This document shows positions 54,379-62,317 of a stretch of DNA of 64,000 nucleotides, one piece after another (position 1 is the stretch's first letter; every line of letters starts with the position of its first letter). The notes under the pieces were generated by a model that saw nothing but the letters and a program-made list of their open reading frames with translations, searched no databases and had not been told where the DNA came from. Both the position numbers and the translations under genes were made by a program. The stretch is from an uncultured Tenacibaculum sp. (GTDB lineage Bacteria; Bacteroidota; Bacteroidia; Flavobacteriales; Flavobacteriaceae), in the NCBI GenBank assembly GCA_947492185.1, contig CANLMR010000001.1, positions 744,001-808,000 on the forward strand, given 5' to 3'.

Positions 54379-54513
54379 TAAATACATAGAAATACTACTG
54401 GGTTATAATTCCCCTATATAATCCCAAAATTAATCCCTAATTTCTATTTGAATTATTATCCCTAATTAAGTAGTATTATATATCCAGTATCTCCCCCCGA
54501 TACTGGTTTTTTT
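54379..54513 (+). ncRNA. Candidate structured small RNA with C-rich loops and its own terminator
   Basis: AATACTACT (54391-54399) and AGTAGTATT (54469-54477) are perfect 9-bp complements that would close an internal domain of about 70 bases. Inside, GGG (54400-54402) can pair with CCC (54460-54462) and ATAATT (54405-54410) with AATTAT (54451-54456). C-runs remain unpaired at 54411-54414, 54423-54425 and 54435-54437. The terminator (stem 54484-54491/54499-54506) has loop TCCCCCC. Exposed UCCC-type loops resemble the seed regions of known small RNAs in other phyla. It could alternatively be the leader/attenuator of the downstream 48-codon gene. No expression evidence is available. Confidence 0.45.
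54484..54513 (+). terminator. Intrinsic terminator in the TPR/LuxR-clpP intergenic region
   Basis: CCAGTATC (54484-54491) and GATACTGG (54499-54506) form a perfect 8-bp stem with a 7-base loop (TCCCCCC), followed by T7 (54507-54513). It lies more than 300 bases beyond the TPR/LuxR gene stop, so it most likely ends a separate transcript. Confidence 0.85.
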
Positions 54514-54621
54514 ATTTCTAAAATTTAAAACGCTTATATATAATTTTCTTACGTTTAAATCATTTTTTTCATATAGTGTCATTTTTTTTAAGTCTTTTGG
54601 TTTATAACCAAATTAAAAATT

Positions 54622-54768
54622 ATGAAATGCCCGAAGTGTACGTCAAACATAATTAGAAGGAAGAGAAGAGTTCTGTTTGAAAAAATAAAGTTTTTGAATA
54701 AAAAGAAATTTAATTGTTTTACATGCAGATCAACCTTCTTTGTATACATTAAATTTAGATTTATATAG
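54622..54768 (+). CDS. 48-residue zinc-ribbon mini-protein
   Basis: The open frame starts at ATG 54622 and reads MKCPKCTSNIIRRKRRVLFE..., with Cys3-x2-Cys6 and Cys32-x2-Cys35 (NCFTCRSTFF). Four cysteines spaced like this form a classic zinc ribbon, and the sequence is strongly basic (many Lys and Arg), so nucleic-acid binding is plausible. Small proteins of the form CPxC ... RRK ... CxxC are recalled in Bacteroidota; function is unknown. It stands alone between a terminator and clpP. A degraded transposase zinc ribbon is the alternative. Confidence 0.55.
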   Translation: MKCPKCTSNIIRRKRRVLFEKIKFLNKKKFNCFTCRSTFFVYIKFRFI

Positions 54769-54808
54769 ATATAAATTTTAAATAAAACCAATTCTTATTG
54801 AAACTAGC

Positions 54809-54843
54809 TTGGTGATTAATTAAGTAAAATCTTCGTATCTTTA
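54809..54843 (+). promoter_or_regulatory. Possible promoter of clpP
   Basis: TTG (54809-54811) and TATCTTTA (54836-54843), one mismatch from TAnnTTTG, are 24 bases apart. The ATG of clpP is 33 bases downstream. Confidence 0.35.
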
Positions 54844-54875
54844 ACCTTTGTAACTTTTAAAACAAAATCTAAATA

Positions 54876-55550
54876 ATGGATTACGGAAAAGAATTCGAAA
54901 AGTATGCTACTAAACATCAAGGAATCAGTAGTATGTATTACGATAAGATTATGAGTAGTATGTATCCTGTTGGACTTACACCAAATATTATAGAAGAGCG
55001 TCAACTTAACGTAGCTATTTTTGATGTATTCTCTCGTTTAATGATGGATCGTATTATCTTCTTAGGTACTGGAATTAATGATCAAGTAGCTAATATTATT
55101 CAGGCACAACTTTTGTTTTTAGAAAGTGTAGATGCTAATAAAGATATATCTATATATATTAACTCACCAGGTGGAGGTGTTTATGCAGGTTTAGGTATTT
55201 ATGATACAATGCAGTTTATTAAGCCAGATGTAGCAACAATTTGTACAGGAATGGCAGCCTCTATGGGAGCAGTACTAATGTGTGCTGGAGAAAAAGGAAA
55301 GCGATCTGCTTTACCTCATTCTAGAGTTATGATTCACCAACCATTAGGTGGAGCACAAGGACAAGCTTCTGATATGGAAATAACTGTAAAGGAAATAGGT
55401 AAACTTAAAAAAGAATTATACGATATCATTTCTAAGCATTCAGGGCAACCGTTTGATAAGGTACATGAGGATTCTGATAGAGATTATTGGATGAAAGCAG
55501 AGGAGGCTAAAGAATACGGAATGATTGATGAAGTTTTAAGCAGAAAATAA
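54876..55550 (+). CDS. clpP: ATP-dependent Clp protease proteolytic subunit
   Basis: This is a 224-residue serine peptidase forming the ClpP tetradecamer. Catalytic triad: Ser129 in GMAASMGAVL, His154 in VMIHQPLGG and Asp203 in DSDRDYWM. The N-terminal extension (about 18-20 residues longer than E. coli mature ClpP) is typical before processing. clpX follows in 51 bases, giving the usual clpP-clpX operon. Confidence 0.97.
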   Translation: MDYGKEFEKYATKHQGISSMYYDKIMSSMYPVGLTPNIIEERQLNVAIFDVFSRLMMDRIIFLGTGINDQVANIIQAQLLFLESVDANKDISIYINSPGGGVYAGLGIYDTMQFIKPDVATICTGMAASMGAVLMCAGEKGKRSALPHSRVMIHQPLGGAQGQASDMEITVKEIGKLKKELYDIISKHSGQPFDKVHEDSDRDYWMKAEEAKEYGMIDEVLSRK

Positions 55551-55601
55551 TTTTCTGTTTAAAAGTGAAGTAAGAAATAATAGTAGTTATAGAATAATAA
55601 A

Positions 55602-56840
55602 ATGTCACAAGATCAAAATTTAGAATGTTCGTTTTGTGGGCGTAAAAAAGCAGAAACAGATTTATTAATTGCTGGTATGGATGCACATATCTGTGATAAA
55701 TGTATTGAGCAAGCCCATGGTATAGTAGAAGAGGAAATAGCAGAGGCAAAAACAACAAGTCTTTCTAATGATTTAATTCTTAAAAAACCTATAGAGATTA
55801 AATCATTTTTAGATGAGTACATTGTAGGGCAAGAGCAAACTAAAAAGGCAATGTCTGTGGCTGTATATAACCACTATAAAAGATTATTGCAAGCAAAGAA
55901 CCCTACGGATGGTGTAGAGATAGAAAAATCGAATATTGTTTTAGTAGGAGAAACAGGAACAGGTAAAACTTTAGTTGCTAGAACTATTGCTCGTATGCTA
56001 AATGTTCCTTTTTCTATTGTTGATGCTACCGTATTAACCCAAGCGGGTTATGTTGGAGAAGATGTAGAAAGTATTTTAAGCAGGCTATTACAAGCTGCTG
56101 ACTATGATGTTGAAAAAGCAGAAAGAGGAATTGTTTTTATTGACGAGATTGATAAAATAGCACGTAAAGGAGATAACCCTTCAATTACAAGAGATGTGTC
56201 TGGAGAAGGAGTTCAACAAGCTTTATTAAAATTATTAGAAGGAGCAGTAGTTAATGTGGCACCAAAAGGAGGAAGAAAACATCCCGAACAAAAATTTATT
56301 CAAGTAAATACAAAAGATATTTTATTTGTTGCTGGTGGAGCTTTTTCTGGAATAGATAGAATTATCAGTAAACGTTTAAATATGCAAGCTGTAGGTTACA
56401 GCGCATCTATAGATGAAGATAAAATAGACGAAGATAATTTGTTGCAGTACATAATTCCAGCTGATTTAAAATCTTTTGGTTTAATACCAGAAATTATTGG
56501 TCGTTTACCAGTTTTAAGTTATATGAACCCTCTTGATGCCAAAACATTAAGAGCAATTTTAACTGAACCAAAAAACTCAATTGTTAAACAATATACTAAA
56601 TTGTTTAAAATGGACGACGTAGAGTTTTCTATAACGGAAGATGCACTACAGTATATTGTTGATATGGCTGTTGAATATCGTCTTGGAGCTAGAGGTTTGC
56701 GTTCATTATGCGAAGCTATTTTAACAGATGCAATGTTTGAGTTACCTGGTTCAGATATTAAAGAATTTGAAGTGACTAAAGATTATGCTGAAGAAAAGCT
56801 GACTAAAAAGGCATTACAAAAATTAAAAGCAGCGTCTTAA
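55602..56840 (+). CDS. clpX: ATP-dependent Clp protease ATP-binding subunit ClpX
   Basis: This is a 412-residue AAA+ unfoldase that feeds ClpP. The N-terminal zinc-binding domain has four Cys (LECSFCGRKKAETD; ICDKCIEQA). Walker A is GETGTGKT (about 124-131), Walker B FIDEIDKIA, and pore loops lie in GYVGEDVES and RKHPEQKF regions. The length and order match the family. Terminates at a strong hairpin at 56861. Confidence 0.97.
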   Translation: MSQDQNLECSFCGRKKAETDLLIAGMDAHICDKCIEQAHGIVEEEIAEAKTTSLSNDLILKKPIEIKSFLDEYIVGQEQTKKAMSVAVYNHYKRLLQAKNPTDGVEIEKSNIVLVGETGTGKTLVARTIARMLNVPFSIVDATVLTQAGYVGEDVESILSRLLQAADYDVEKAERGIVFIDEIDKIARKGDNPSITRDVSGEGVQQALLKLLEGAVVNVAPKGGRKHPEQKFIQVNTKDILFVAGGAFSGIDRIISKRLNMQAVGYSASIDEDKIDEDNLLQYIIPADLKSFGLIPEIIGRLPVLSYMNPLDAKTLRAILTEPKNSIVKQYTKLFKMDDVEFSITEDALQYIVDMAVEYRLGARGLRSLCEAILTDAMFELPGSDIKEFEVTKDYAEEKLTKKALQKLKAAS

Positions 56841-56860
56841 AATAATAAAAATATAGAATA

Positions 56861-56894
56861 AACCTCGCAAAAGTTATATTTGCGAGGTTTTTTA
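56861..56894 (+). terminator. Intrinsic terminator of clpX
   Basis: AACCTCGCAA (56861-56870) and TTGCGAGGTT (56880-56889) form a perfect 10-bp stem with a 9-base loop, followed by T-rich sequence. It is 20 bases after the clpX stop and overlaps the proposed dnaG -7 box. Confidence 0.88.
56875..56882 (+). promoter_or_regulatory. Candidate -7 box of dnaG within the clpX terminator
   Basis: TATATTTG (56875-56882) fits TAnnTTTG exactly. It sits in the loop and first bases of the 3' arm of the clpX terminator, 23 bases before the dnaG ATG at 56905. No TTG at 17-23 bases upstream was found, so support is partial. Confidence 0.35.
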
Positions 56895-56904
56895 TCTTTA
56901 TCAT

Positions 56905-58881
56905 ATGATTACCAAACAAACCATAGATCAAGTTTTTGAAACTGCTCGTTTAGAGGAGGTGATAGGTGAGTTTGTCCAATTAAAAAAAGCAGGAAGTAAT
57001 TTTAAAGGCCTAAGTCCGTTCACAGACGAGAAAACACCATCATTTATGGTTTCTCCAGTAAAACAAATTTGGAAAGATTTTAGTACAGGAAAAGGTGGGA
57101 ATGTTATTTCTTTTTTAATGGAGCATGAACATTTTTCGTATCCTGAAGCTATAAAATGGTTAGCTAAAAAATATAATATTGAAATTGAAGAAACCGAACA
57201 AAGCGACGAACAAAAGCAACAGGTAAACGAAAGAGAAAGTATGTTTTTGGTTTCTAAATTCGCAAAGGATTACTTCCATGATGTTTTAATGAATACCCAA
57301 AAAGGACGAGCGATTGGTTTGTCTTACTTTAAAGAAAGAGGATTCAGAGAAGATACCATTGAAAAGTTTGATTTAGGGTATTGTAAAGATGAATGGGACA
57401 ATTTTACTAAAGTAGCTTTAGATAAAGGTTATGATATTAAATACCTTAAATCTACCGGACTTACTATTGTTAAAGAAGGTGGCGAAAGAGAAAGAATGTT
57501 CGATCGCTTTAAAGGAAGAGTAATGTTTCCTATTCATAGTATGTCGGGAAGAATTTTAGGGTTTGGAGGACGTATTTTAACTAATGATAAAAAAGCGGCT
57601 AAATATTTAAACTCACCTGAAAGTGATATCTATCATAAGAGTAAAATTCTATATGGTATTTATCAAGCAAAAAAAGAAATAGCAAAACAAGATAATTGCT
57701 TTTTGGTAGAAGGTTATACAGATGTGATTTCTTTTCATCAGTCTGGAATTGAGAATGTTGTTGCCTCTTCAGGAACTGCATTAACTCCTGAGCAAATTAG
57801 GTTAGTTAATCGTTTAACAAATAATATTACTGTTCTATTTGATGGTGATGCGGCAGGAATAAGAGCTTCACTAAGAGGTATTGATTTAATCCTTGAACAA
57901 GGGATGAATGTTAAGGTAGTTACTTTTCCTGAAGGAGAAGATCCTGATAGTTTTGCTAAAGCACATTCAGATGCTGATTTAAAAAAATATTTAGAAGAAA
58001 AAGCACAAGATTTCATCAACTTTAAAGTATCACTATTACTAAAAGATGCTCAAAATGACCCTGTAAAAAAAGCAGGATTAATTAGAGATATTGTAACTAG
58101 TATTTCTAAAATCCCTGATGGAATTCAGCGTGAAGTTTATGTTCAGGAATGTGCTAGGATAATGGATATTTCTGAGAGAGTATTATTCAGTGAATTAGCA
58201 CAACTAATAAATAAAGACCAAAAAGATAAAAAGAAAGGTCAACAAGAAAAGAATACTCTTCCACCTTTACAACCTATAAAAGAAGAGCCTTCACAACCAA
58301 AAGTAAATAGTTTATTACTTCTTGAAAAGGAGATTATTAGGATATTATTATTATATGGTAATGAGGAAATTGAATTAGTAAATTGGGTACATTCTGAGGA
58401 TAAACAAGGTCGTCCAATTATAGAAAAAGAAGAATATACCAATACGGTTTCTAATGAGTTGTATTTAAATTTACAAGAGGATGAAATTGAGTTCACTAAT
58501 GACACATTTAGAGCAGTTTACTATGAAATTATTCATCAGTTAAATCAAGAAGAACAAATCATGATTGAAAAATTAATTGCTAGTGAAAATCCTTCAATAT
58601 CTGGTATGGTAACCAATATTTTAATGGATGAAGAAAAGTATGAACTAAGTAATTGGGAACGAAAAGAAGTTTTTGTTACTGAGACTGCTAAAATTCTTCC
58701 AAAATTAGTAACTGATGCAATACTAAACTTAAGAAGAGTTCTTATTGAGGTGAAAATTAATGCTATAATAAAAGAAGCGCAAAACAATGATTCTGATGAT
58801 AAAGTTCCTGATTTTGAGGAAGTAGCTAACTATATTGAGTTAAAAAAATTGTTGTACGAAAAACTTAATAGAGTTATTTAG
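56905..58881 (+). CDS. dnaG: DNA primase
   Basis: This 658-residue protein makes RNA primers for replication. The Toprim catalytic domain is present (DNCFLVEGYTDVISFHQSG; VLFDGDAAGIRAS). In the N-terminal zinc-binding domain, the family pattern CPFH...CFGC is replaced: the four zinc ligands correspond to Ser37 (SPFT), Thr40, Asp58 and Thr61 (KDFSTGKGG). The fold is otherwise recognisable (KTPSFMVSP), so the domain has lost its metal. The C-terminal helicase-interaction domain follows a polar linker at about 450-470. Confidence 0.94.
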   Translation: MITKQTIDQVFETARLEEVIGEFVQLKKAGSNFKGLSPFTDEKTPSFMVSPVKQIWKDFSTGKGGNVISFLMEHEHFSYPEAIKWLAKKYNIEIEETEQSDEQKQQVNERESMFLVSKFAKDYFHDVLMNTQKGRAIGLSYFKERGFREDTIEKFDLGYCKDEWDNFTKVALDKGYDIKYLKSTGLTIVKEGGERERMFDRFKGRVMFPIHSMSGRILGFGGRILTNDKKAAKYLNSPESDIYHKSKILYGIYQAKKEIAKQDNCFLVEGYTDVISFHQSGIENVVASSGTALTPEQIRLVNRLTNNITVLFDGDAAGIRASLRGIDLILEQGMNVKVVTFPEGEDPDSFAKAHSDADLKKYLEEKAQDFINFKVSLLLKDAQNDPVKKAGLIRDIVTSISKIPDGIQREVYVQECARIMDISERVLFSELAQLINKDQKDKKKGQQEKNTLPPLQPIKEEPSQPKVNSLLLLEKEIIRILLLYGNEEIELVNWVHSEDKQGRPIIEKEEYTNTVSNELYLNLQEDEIEFTNDTFRAVYYEIIHQLNQEEQIMIEKLIASENPSISGMVTNILMDEEKYELSNWERKEVFVTETAKILPKLVTDAILNLRRVLIEVKINAIIKEAQNNDSDDKVPDFEEVANYIELKKLLYEKLNRVI

Positions 58882-59183
58882 CGTTTTTTCCCTCATTAAA
58901 AAGGGGGATTTTCTTCATTTCGTTTGTTCTATTAATGAGTACTTTAGGTGTCCTTACTATTTTACATCGAAAAAATGTGAGATTTTTAGGGAGATAATTA
59001 TTTTTTATTAACTTTAGGCCCCCAGAAGAAAAGAAACAGAAATAAAACTAAGACAAAACTATGAGAAAATTGCTTCAAATAGGTAAGCTAATTCTATTGT
59101 TTATAGAATTACCATTTCAAATTTCGAACGGTCATAAAAAACGTGCGTACAAAAAAATTAAGCAATTAATGGTGTCCGCAAAT
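58882..59183. other. Intergenic region between dnaG and nadE
   Basis: About 300 bases. It holds the possible 43-codon frame at its end. A weak, imperfect hairpin (CCC ... GGGGG around 58908) follows dnaG; no clear T-run, so I do not call a terminator. No repeats or RNA genes were recognised. Confidence 0.4.
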
Positions 59184-59192
59184 TTACTTTAA
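59061..59192 (+). CDS. Possible 43-residue basic peptide gene
   Basis: An ATG at 59061 opens a 43-codon frame (MRKLLQIGKLILLFIELPFQ...) that is basic (HKKRAYKKIKQL) with one hydrophobic stretch, so it could be a short membrane-associated peptide. A TAACTTTA box (59019-59026) lies upstream. The end overlaps the convergent nadE gene by 9 bases. No homology or ribosome-binding site supports translation, so I give it low confidence. Confidence 0.3.
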   Translation: MRKLLQIGKLILLFIELPFQISNGHKKRAYKKIKQLMVSANLL

Positions 59193-59972
59193 ACTTTTAG
59201 GGATATCACAAACAGGTATAGCTACCATTTTATGTTGGTTAATAGTATTTAGTCGTGTGTAAATTTTATACACTTCTTTTTCTCTACCGTCAAAATCATC
59301 AACTGTTTTACCGTTGTCTTGCATTTTCATAGCCCATTCTAATTCATCATAAGAAGCACCAATTTGGTCTTCATCTGTTCGGCTATCTCCAAATAACCCA
59401 TCAGTAGGTTGTGCTTTTTTTATAGATTCAGGGACCTTTAAAAATTCGCCTAAAGCATATACTTCAGATTTAACTAAATCAGCAATTGGACTTAAATCCA
59501 CTCCGCCATCACCATATTTTGTGAAAAAACCTACTCCAAAATCTTCAACTTTATTTCCCGTTCCTGCTACTAATAATCCATGCAAACCAGCAAAATAATA
59601 CAATGTCGTCATTCGTAAACGAGCTCTTGTATTTGCTAACGATAAATCTAATTTTGGAGAAGCATCAACTTTAGGAACAACAGTTTTAAAATCTTCAAAT
59701 GTAGAAGTTAAATTTACTCTTGCATCACTAACATTAGAAAAACGCTCTTTTAGTTGTGATATATGCTCTTGAGCTCTATTAACTTGACTTTGTGCTTGAT
59801 GAATTGGTAATTCTACACATAAAGTTGGTAAACCCGTTTCAGCACATAAAGTTGAAGTCACAGCAGAATCAATTCCTCCCGAAACACCAACAACAAAACC
59901 TTTAACTTTAGCGTTTATGGCATAGTCTTTTAACCAACCTATAATGTGTTCAGCAACTTTTGGAGTATTCAT
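59184..59972 (-). CDS. nadE: NAD+ synthase (ammonia-dependent type)
   Basis: It converts nicotinic acid adenine dinucleotide to NAD+. The 262-residue protein has the P-loop SGGIDS (31-36) of ATP pyrophosphatases, the AGTGNKVEDFGVGFFTKYGDGG segment (in part) and C-terminal DGLFGDSRTDEDQIGASYDELE. No N-terminal nitrilase/glutaminase domain is present, so it uses ammonia directly. It diverges from gldB, 57 bases apart. Confidence 0.95.
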   Translation of the reverse strand: MNTPKVAEHIIGWLKDYAINAKVKGFVVGVSGGIDSAVTSTLCAETGLPTLCVELPIHQAQSQVNRAQEHISQLKERFSNVSDARVNLTSTFEDFKTVVPKVDASPKLDLSLANTRARLRMTTLYYFAGLHGLLVAGTGNKVEDFGVGFFTKYGDGGVDLSPIADLVKSEVYALGEFLKVPESIKKAQPTDGLFGDSRTDEDQIGASYDELEWAMKMQDNGKTVDDFDGREKEVYKIYTRLNTINQHKMVAIPVCDIPKSLK

Positions 59973-60029
59973 GTTATACGATTTTAGTAAATTCGAAGTT
60001 TAATAATTTAACGTAAATATAGCTATTTC

Positions 60030-60986
60030 ATGCGAAAAATTATATCCTTTTTACTACTGCTAACAATAGTAGTTTCTTGTAAGCAAGAAAATAAACTACA
60101 AGTAGATGTTTCTAATATAAATGTAGACCTAAAATTGGCTCGTTTCGATATTGATTTTTACAATACTAAACCAGAAACACTTTCTAAAACTAAGGAAATA
60201 TATCCAATGTTTTTTCCTCACAATATTGATTCAGTTTGGATTAATAAAATTCAAAATAAGGACGAACGTGAATTATTTGAGGAAACACAAAAAGTATATC
60301 CGAATTTATCCTTTTTAGAAATGCAGTTAATAGATTTATTTCAACACGTTAAGTTTTATAATAAGAATTTTCAAGAACCAGTTGTTATAAGTATGCTTAC
60401 CAACGTAGATTATGAAAACAAGGTTTTATTTGATTCAGGCTTAATATTAATTTCTTTAGATTGTTATTTAGGAGGAAAACATGAGTTTTATAGCGATTTT
60501 CCGGATTATGTAAAACAAAATAATCGTAAAGAACATATTATTGTTGATGTAGCAAATGCAGTTATAAATAAACAAATGCCGCCAAATAATGAACGTAGTT
60601 TTATTAATAAGATGATTTATGAAGGGAAGAAGATGTATTTGTTGGATGCTTATTTGCCTGAGGTTTCTGATGTGGAAAAAATAGGTTATGATCCGGTAAA
60701 ATATAATTGGGCAATAGAGAGTGAAGAAGAGATTTGGAAATACTTTATAGAAAGAGAATTACTTTACGATACAGATTTAAAATTAAATAAACGATTTTTA
60801 GATGTAGCACCGTTTTCAAAGTTCTATTTAGGAGAAGATAATCTATCACCAGGAAGAATAGGTGTATGGATAGGCTGGCAAATTGTTCGTTCTTTCATGG
60901 AGAATAATGACGTATCTTTGCCGGAACTTTTACAAACAGAAGAAGATATAATTTTCAAAAAATCAAAATACAAACCGAAACGATAA
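60030..60986 (+). CDS. gldB: Gliding motility lipoprotein GldB
   Basis: GldB is a lipoprotein required for gliding in Flavobacterium johnsoniae. The 318-residue sequence has a lipobox (VVSC) with lipidated Cys17, the characteristic VDLKLARFDIDFYNT opening of the mature protein, and RELLYDTDLKLNKRFLDVAPFSKFY (part). Its stop overlaps the gldC start (TAATG). Length fits the family. Cell gliding on surfaces is the expected phenotype, together with T9SS. Confidence 0.92.
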   Translation: MRKIISFLLLLTIVVSCKQENKLQVDVSNINVDLKLARFDIDFYNTKPETLSKTKEIYPMFFPHNIDSVWINKIQNKDERELFEETQKVYPNLSFLEMQLIDLFQHVKFYNKNFQEPVVISMLTNVDYENKVLFDSGLILISLDCYLGGKHEFYSDFPDYVKQNNRKEHIIVDVANAVINKQMPPNNERSFINKMIYEGKKMYLLDAYLPEVSDVEKIGYDPVKYNWAIESEEEIWKYFIERELLYDTDLKLNKRFLDVAPFSKFYLGEDNLSPGRIGVWIGWQIVRSFMENNDVSLPELLQTEEDIIFKKSKYKPKR

Positions 60987-61324
60987 TGGCAATAGTACAT
61001 ACATCTGAAATAAAGTTTAAAGTAGGATTAGACGAGAATAGGGTTCCAGAAGAAATTTCATGGAATGCACAAGATGGAGGGATAAACAATGAAGCTTCTA
61101 AAGCAATTATGTTATCAGTTTGGGATCATAAACAGAAAGATACGTTACGTATGGATTTATGGACAAAAGACATGCCTGTAGATGAAATGAAGCAATTTTT
61201 CCATCAAACATTGGTATCTATGGCAGATACTTTTGAACGTGCTACAAACGACGATAAAATGAGTGCAACTATGCGTGATTTTTGTGATTACTTTGCTGAA
61301 AAGTTAGAGTTAATCAACAAGTAA
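60986..61324 (+). CDS. gldC: Gliding motility protein GldC
   Basis: This 112-residue soluble protein matches GldC (SEIKFKVGLDENRVPEEISW; WDHKQKDTLRMDLWTKDMPV). GldC increases gliding in F. johnsoniae and lies, as here, immediately after gldB, with the stop and start codons overlapping by one base. There is no signal peptide. The operon ends at a strong terminator. Confidence 0.94.
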   Translation: MAIVHTSEIKFKVGLDENRVPEEISWNAQDGGINNEASKAIMLSVWDHKQKDTLRMDLWTKDMPVDEMKQFFHQTLVSMADTFERATNDDKMSATMRDFCDYFAEKLELINK

Positions 61325-61344
61325 ACAATTAATAACAAGATATT

Positions 61345-61392
61345 AAGTACGGTTTTCCCTTACCAAAAGTATGGGGAAACCGTACTTTTTTT
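61345..61392 (+). terminator. Intrinsic terminator of gldBC
   Basis: AAGTACGGTTTTCCC (61345-61359) pairs with GGGGAAACCGTACTT (61373-61387) with a 13-base loop, followed by T-run (to 61392). A 15-bp stem is exceptionally strong. Confidence 0.9.
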
Positions 61393-61405
61393 GTGAAAAA
61401 AAATA

Positions 61406-61413
61406 TACTTTTG
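61406..61413 (+). promoter_or_regulatory. Candidate -7 box for the SH3-domain gene
   Basis: TACTTTTG matches TAnnTTTG exactly. The ATG at 61489 is 75 bases downstream, giving a leader of about 70 bases. A correctly spaced TTG is lacking. Confidence 0.35.
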
Positions 61414-61488
61414 TAAAAGAAAAAGTTTAGAGGGTAACAATTTAAATCATTGCGAACTATTAATAAAGAAAAAGTTAGGTTTAAAAAA

Positions 61489-62280
61489 ATGAAACAAATA
61501 ATTGCTTTAATATTCATTTACTGTTTGCAGAGTTATGGTCAACAAATGTTTGTTGATGCACCGAGTGGTTTAATTGTAAGAAATGCTCCAGTTAAAACAG
61601 CTAATCGTATTGGGAAATTTGATTTTGGAACTCAAATTGAAATAATTACCAAAACAAATAAAAAATTAGTTATTGAAGATGATGGTATTTCTATCGAAGG
61701 GGAATGGATGGAAGTACATGAGCCAACAACTAATATAAGTGGTTATGTTTTTAGTGGTTTTTTATCTTCAAATAAATCAAGTAGTTATGGTTATTATTTG
61801 ACAAATATAAAAGAGAATACCGCAGAATCTTTTTTCAATGTTGTAACTAATCAAACTGAATTGAAACCAAGTTATATATCTCTAAAAAACATTAATAACA
61901 AGAAACAAATTGAGTTTAAGATCGTCGATATAGAAACTTATGATGGAAGAGATTTATATGTTATAGATCTAAGAGGTTTAAAAAATATAAAGCAATTAAT
62001 AAAAGTTGATATTAATTATTCAGCTTGCTGTTCTAATACTGAGGAGTATTATTATTTAGAAAATAGTAAAGGAAAGTTAATAAAGCTTCCTTTAATCCAA
62101 AATGTTCATTGTGATGGTCCTGAACCATACAAGGATTATATTTTCCCAAATGATAAATTTGGTCAAAAAAATAAAATACTATATGCAGAAATAACACCAA
62201 ATATGAAAGGTGATGAAATTTCTATTGAAGTGCTTAAAGTATACTCTTGGAATGGAAATAAAATCAAACAAATAAAATAA
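61489..62280 (+). CDS. Exported protein with N-terminal SH3-like domain
   Basis: This 263-residue protein has a signal peptide (MKQIIALIFIYCLQSYGQ). A bacterial SH3-type domain (about 20-95) includes PSGLIVRNAPVKTANRIGKF and GEWMEVHEPTTNISGYVFS. The C-terminal part has two Cys in YSACCSN and no recognised domain. Such SH3b domains can bind peptidoglycan or proteins; the function here is not known. The start is placed at 61489, since upstream codons lack a signal peptide and are polar. Confidence 0.75.
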   Translation: MKQIIALIFIYCLQSYGQQMFVDAPSGLIVRNAPVKTANRIGKFDFGTQIEIITKTNKKLVIEDDGISIEGEWMEVHEPTTNISGYVFSGFLSSNKSSSYGYYLTNIKENTAESFFNVVTNQTELKPSYISLKNINNKKQIEFKIVDIETYDGRDLYVIDLRGLKNIKQLIKVDINYSACCSNTEEYYYLENSKGKLIKLPLIQNVHCDGPEPYKDYIFPNDKFGQKNKILYAEITPNMKGDEISIEVLKVYSWNGNKIKQIK

Positions 62281-62317
62281 AATTTAATAGTAGTACACAT
62301 TTTACAAAATATATAAT

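Larger units (their letters stand above)
54176..54621. other. Long intergenic region before the zinc-ribbon mini-gene
   Basis: The first 190 bases (54176-54365) show only A/T-rich sequence. From about 54379 to 54513 lies a candidate structured RNA with its own terminator, described separately. From 54514 to 54621 is A/T-rich sequence that could hold the leader of the 48-codon gene. No tRNA, transposon or repeat was recognised. Confidence 0.5.

Noticed and set aside
54588..54791. Minus-strand open frame of 67 codons in the clpP intergenic region
   Set aside because: It is antisense to the zinc-ribbon gene, hydrophobic by A/T bias, and lacks homology signals.
58895..58925. Terminator after dnaG
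   Set aside because: The C-run and G-run can pair only briefly, and no T-run follows directly, so I did not call it.
61447..61458. ATCATTGCGAAC resembling half of the palindromic repeat at 33916
   Set aside because: Only one arm-end of about 10 bases is present and no complementary arm follows within 100 bases.
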